NCBI RefSeq assembly: GCF_002761295.1 | Contig: NZ_CP017881.1 | Location: 1,735,750-1,799,749 of the forward strand | Direction of reading: 5' to 3' | DNA length: 64,000 bases | Origin: Methanohalophilus portucalensis | GTDB taxonomy: Archaea > Halobacteriota > Methanosarcinia > Methanosarcinales > Methanosarcinaceae | Shown: positions 63,984 through 64,000 of the stretch, in pieces | How the letters are laid out: each line of letters starts with the position of its first letter | Numbering within the stretch: position 1 is the first letter of the stretch | The notes under the pieces: generated by a model | Told to the model about the DNA's origin: nothing | What the model saw: only the letters and a program-made list of their open reading frames with translations | Database searches by the model: none | Translations under genes and position numbers: made by a program

Positions 63984-64000
63984 TTGAAAGGACATGCTGA
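63984..64000 (+). CDS. Start of next gene, truncated by window end
   Basis: AAAAAGGTGATAC is followed by TTG AAA GGA CAT GCT at 63984, a likely TTG start right behind the PRTase gene (stop 63967-63969). Only five codons are visible; no product can be named. Confidence 0.35.

Overview
The window is a chromosomal segment of a methylotrophic methanogenic archaeon, most likely of the Methanosarcinaceae (Methanolobus, Methanohalophilus or Methanococcoides-like). The evidence is a corrinoid:coenzyme M methyltransferase of the MtaA/MtbA type, methanogenesis marker protein 9, archaeal ribosomal proteins L7Ae, S28e, L24e and S6e, aIF5B, SRP54, DNA gyrase next to archaeal information genes, and archaeal TATA boxes with GGAGGTG-type ribosome binding sites. 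Genus cannot be fixed from sequence alone.

Region 1 (1-9950) is an AT-rich accessory island. It holds three secreted-peptide cassettes on the minus strand. Each is driven by a copy of the same promoter module: TATA box, short leader, and upstream inverted repeat AATGTGGAG/CTCCACATT. Cassette 1 encodes a halocin C8-like cysteine-rich precursor, a small membrane protein and a lipoprotein. Cassette 2 encodes a related precursor whose C-terminus has a strikingly symmetric cysteine pattern, then a small membrane protein, a membrane-anchored helical protein and a frameshifted secreted thioredoxin-like protein. Cassette 3 encodes an unrelated lactococcin-972-like secreted protein followed by a MacB/FtsX-type permease and ABC ATPase. 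I read this as a co-regulated archaeocin (peptide antibiotic) production and immunity island. This is the most promising candidate for an undescribed system in the window. A tail-anchored coiled-coil protein on the plus strand and a truncated universal-stress-protein gene complete it.

Region 2 (10.0-19.6 kb) has a FetAB-type ABC exporter, the methyltransferase with a CobW-type metallochaperone, and a sulfur / Fe-S cluster (TusA, DsrE-like, an IscS-like protein lacking its PLP lysine, IscU with an extra C-terminal domain, an Isf-type iron-sulfur flavoprotein). It ends with arsenate reductase and diaminopimelate decarboxylase.

Region 3 (19.6-30.3 kb) has a 1021-residue TPR protein, tiny cysteine-rich proteins, DUF92, a JAMM protease, a PAS-only protein, DUF1614, a KaiC-like ATPase and dihydroorotase. 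Region 4 (30.3-36.4 kb) is a complete phosphate uptake locus: two PstS genes (one a tandem fusion), PstC, PstA, PstB and PhoU. Region 5 (36.5-44.7 kb) has methanogenesis marker 9, a CitG-like protein, DUF447, a guanine/nucleoside deaminase, a TPR protein, hypoxanthine-DNA glycosylase and a large PAS/GAF protein without a kinase.

Region 6 (44.8-64 kb) is mostly core metabolism and information processing: the L7Ae-S28e-L24e-Ndk-aIF5B-S6e operon, a DUF1724 regulator, pyridoxal phosphate synthase PdxST, a sodium symporter with its small accessory peptide, GyrBA, AspS, RpiA, SRP54, two identical initiator tRNA genes and a phosphoribosyltransferase. At most convergent gene ends an inverted repeat contains one or both stop codons, which looks like a recurrent bidirectional terminator design.
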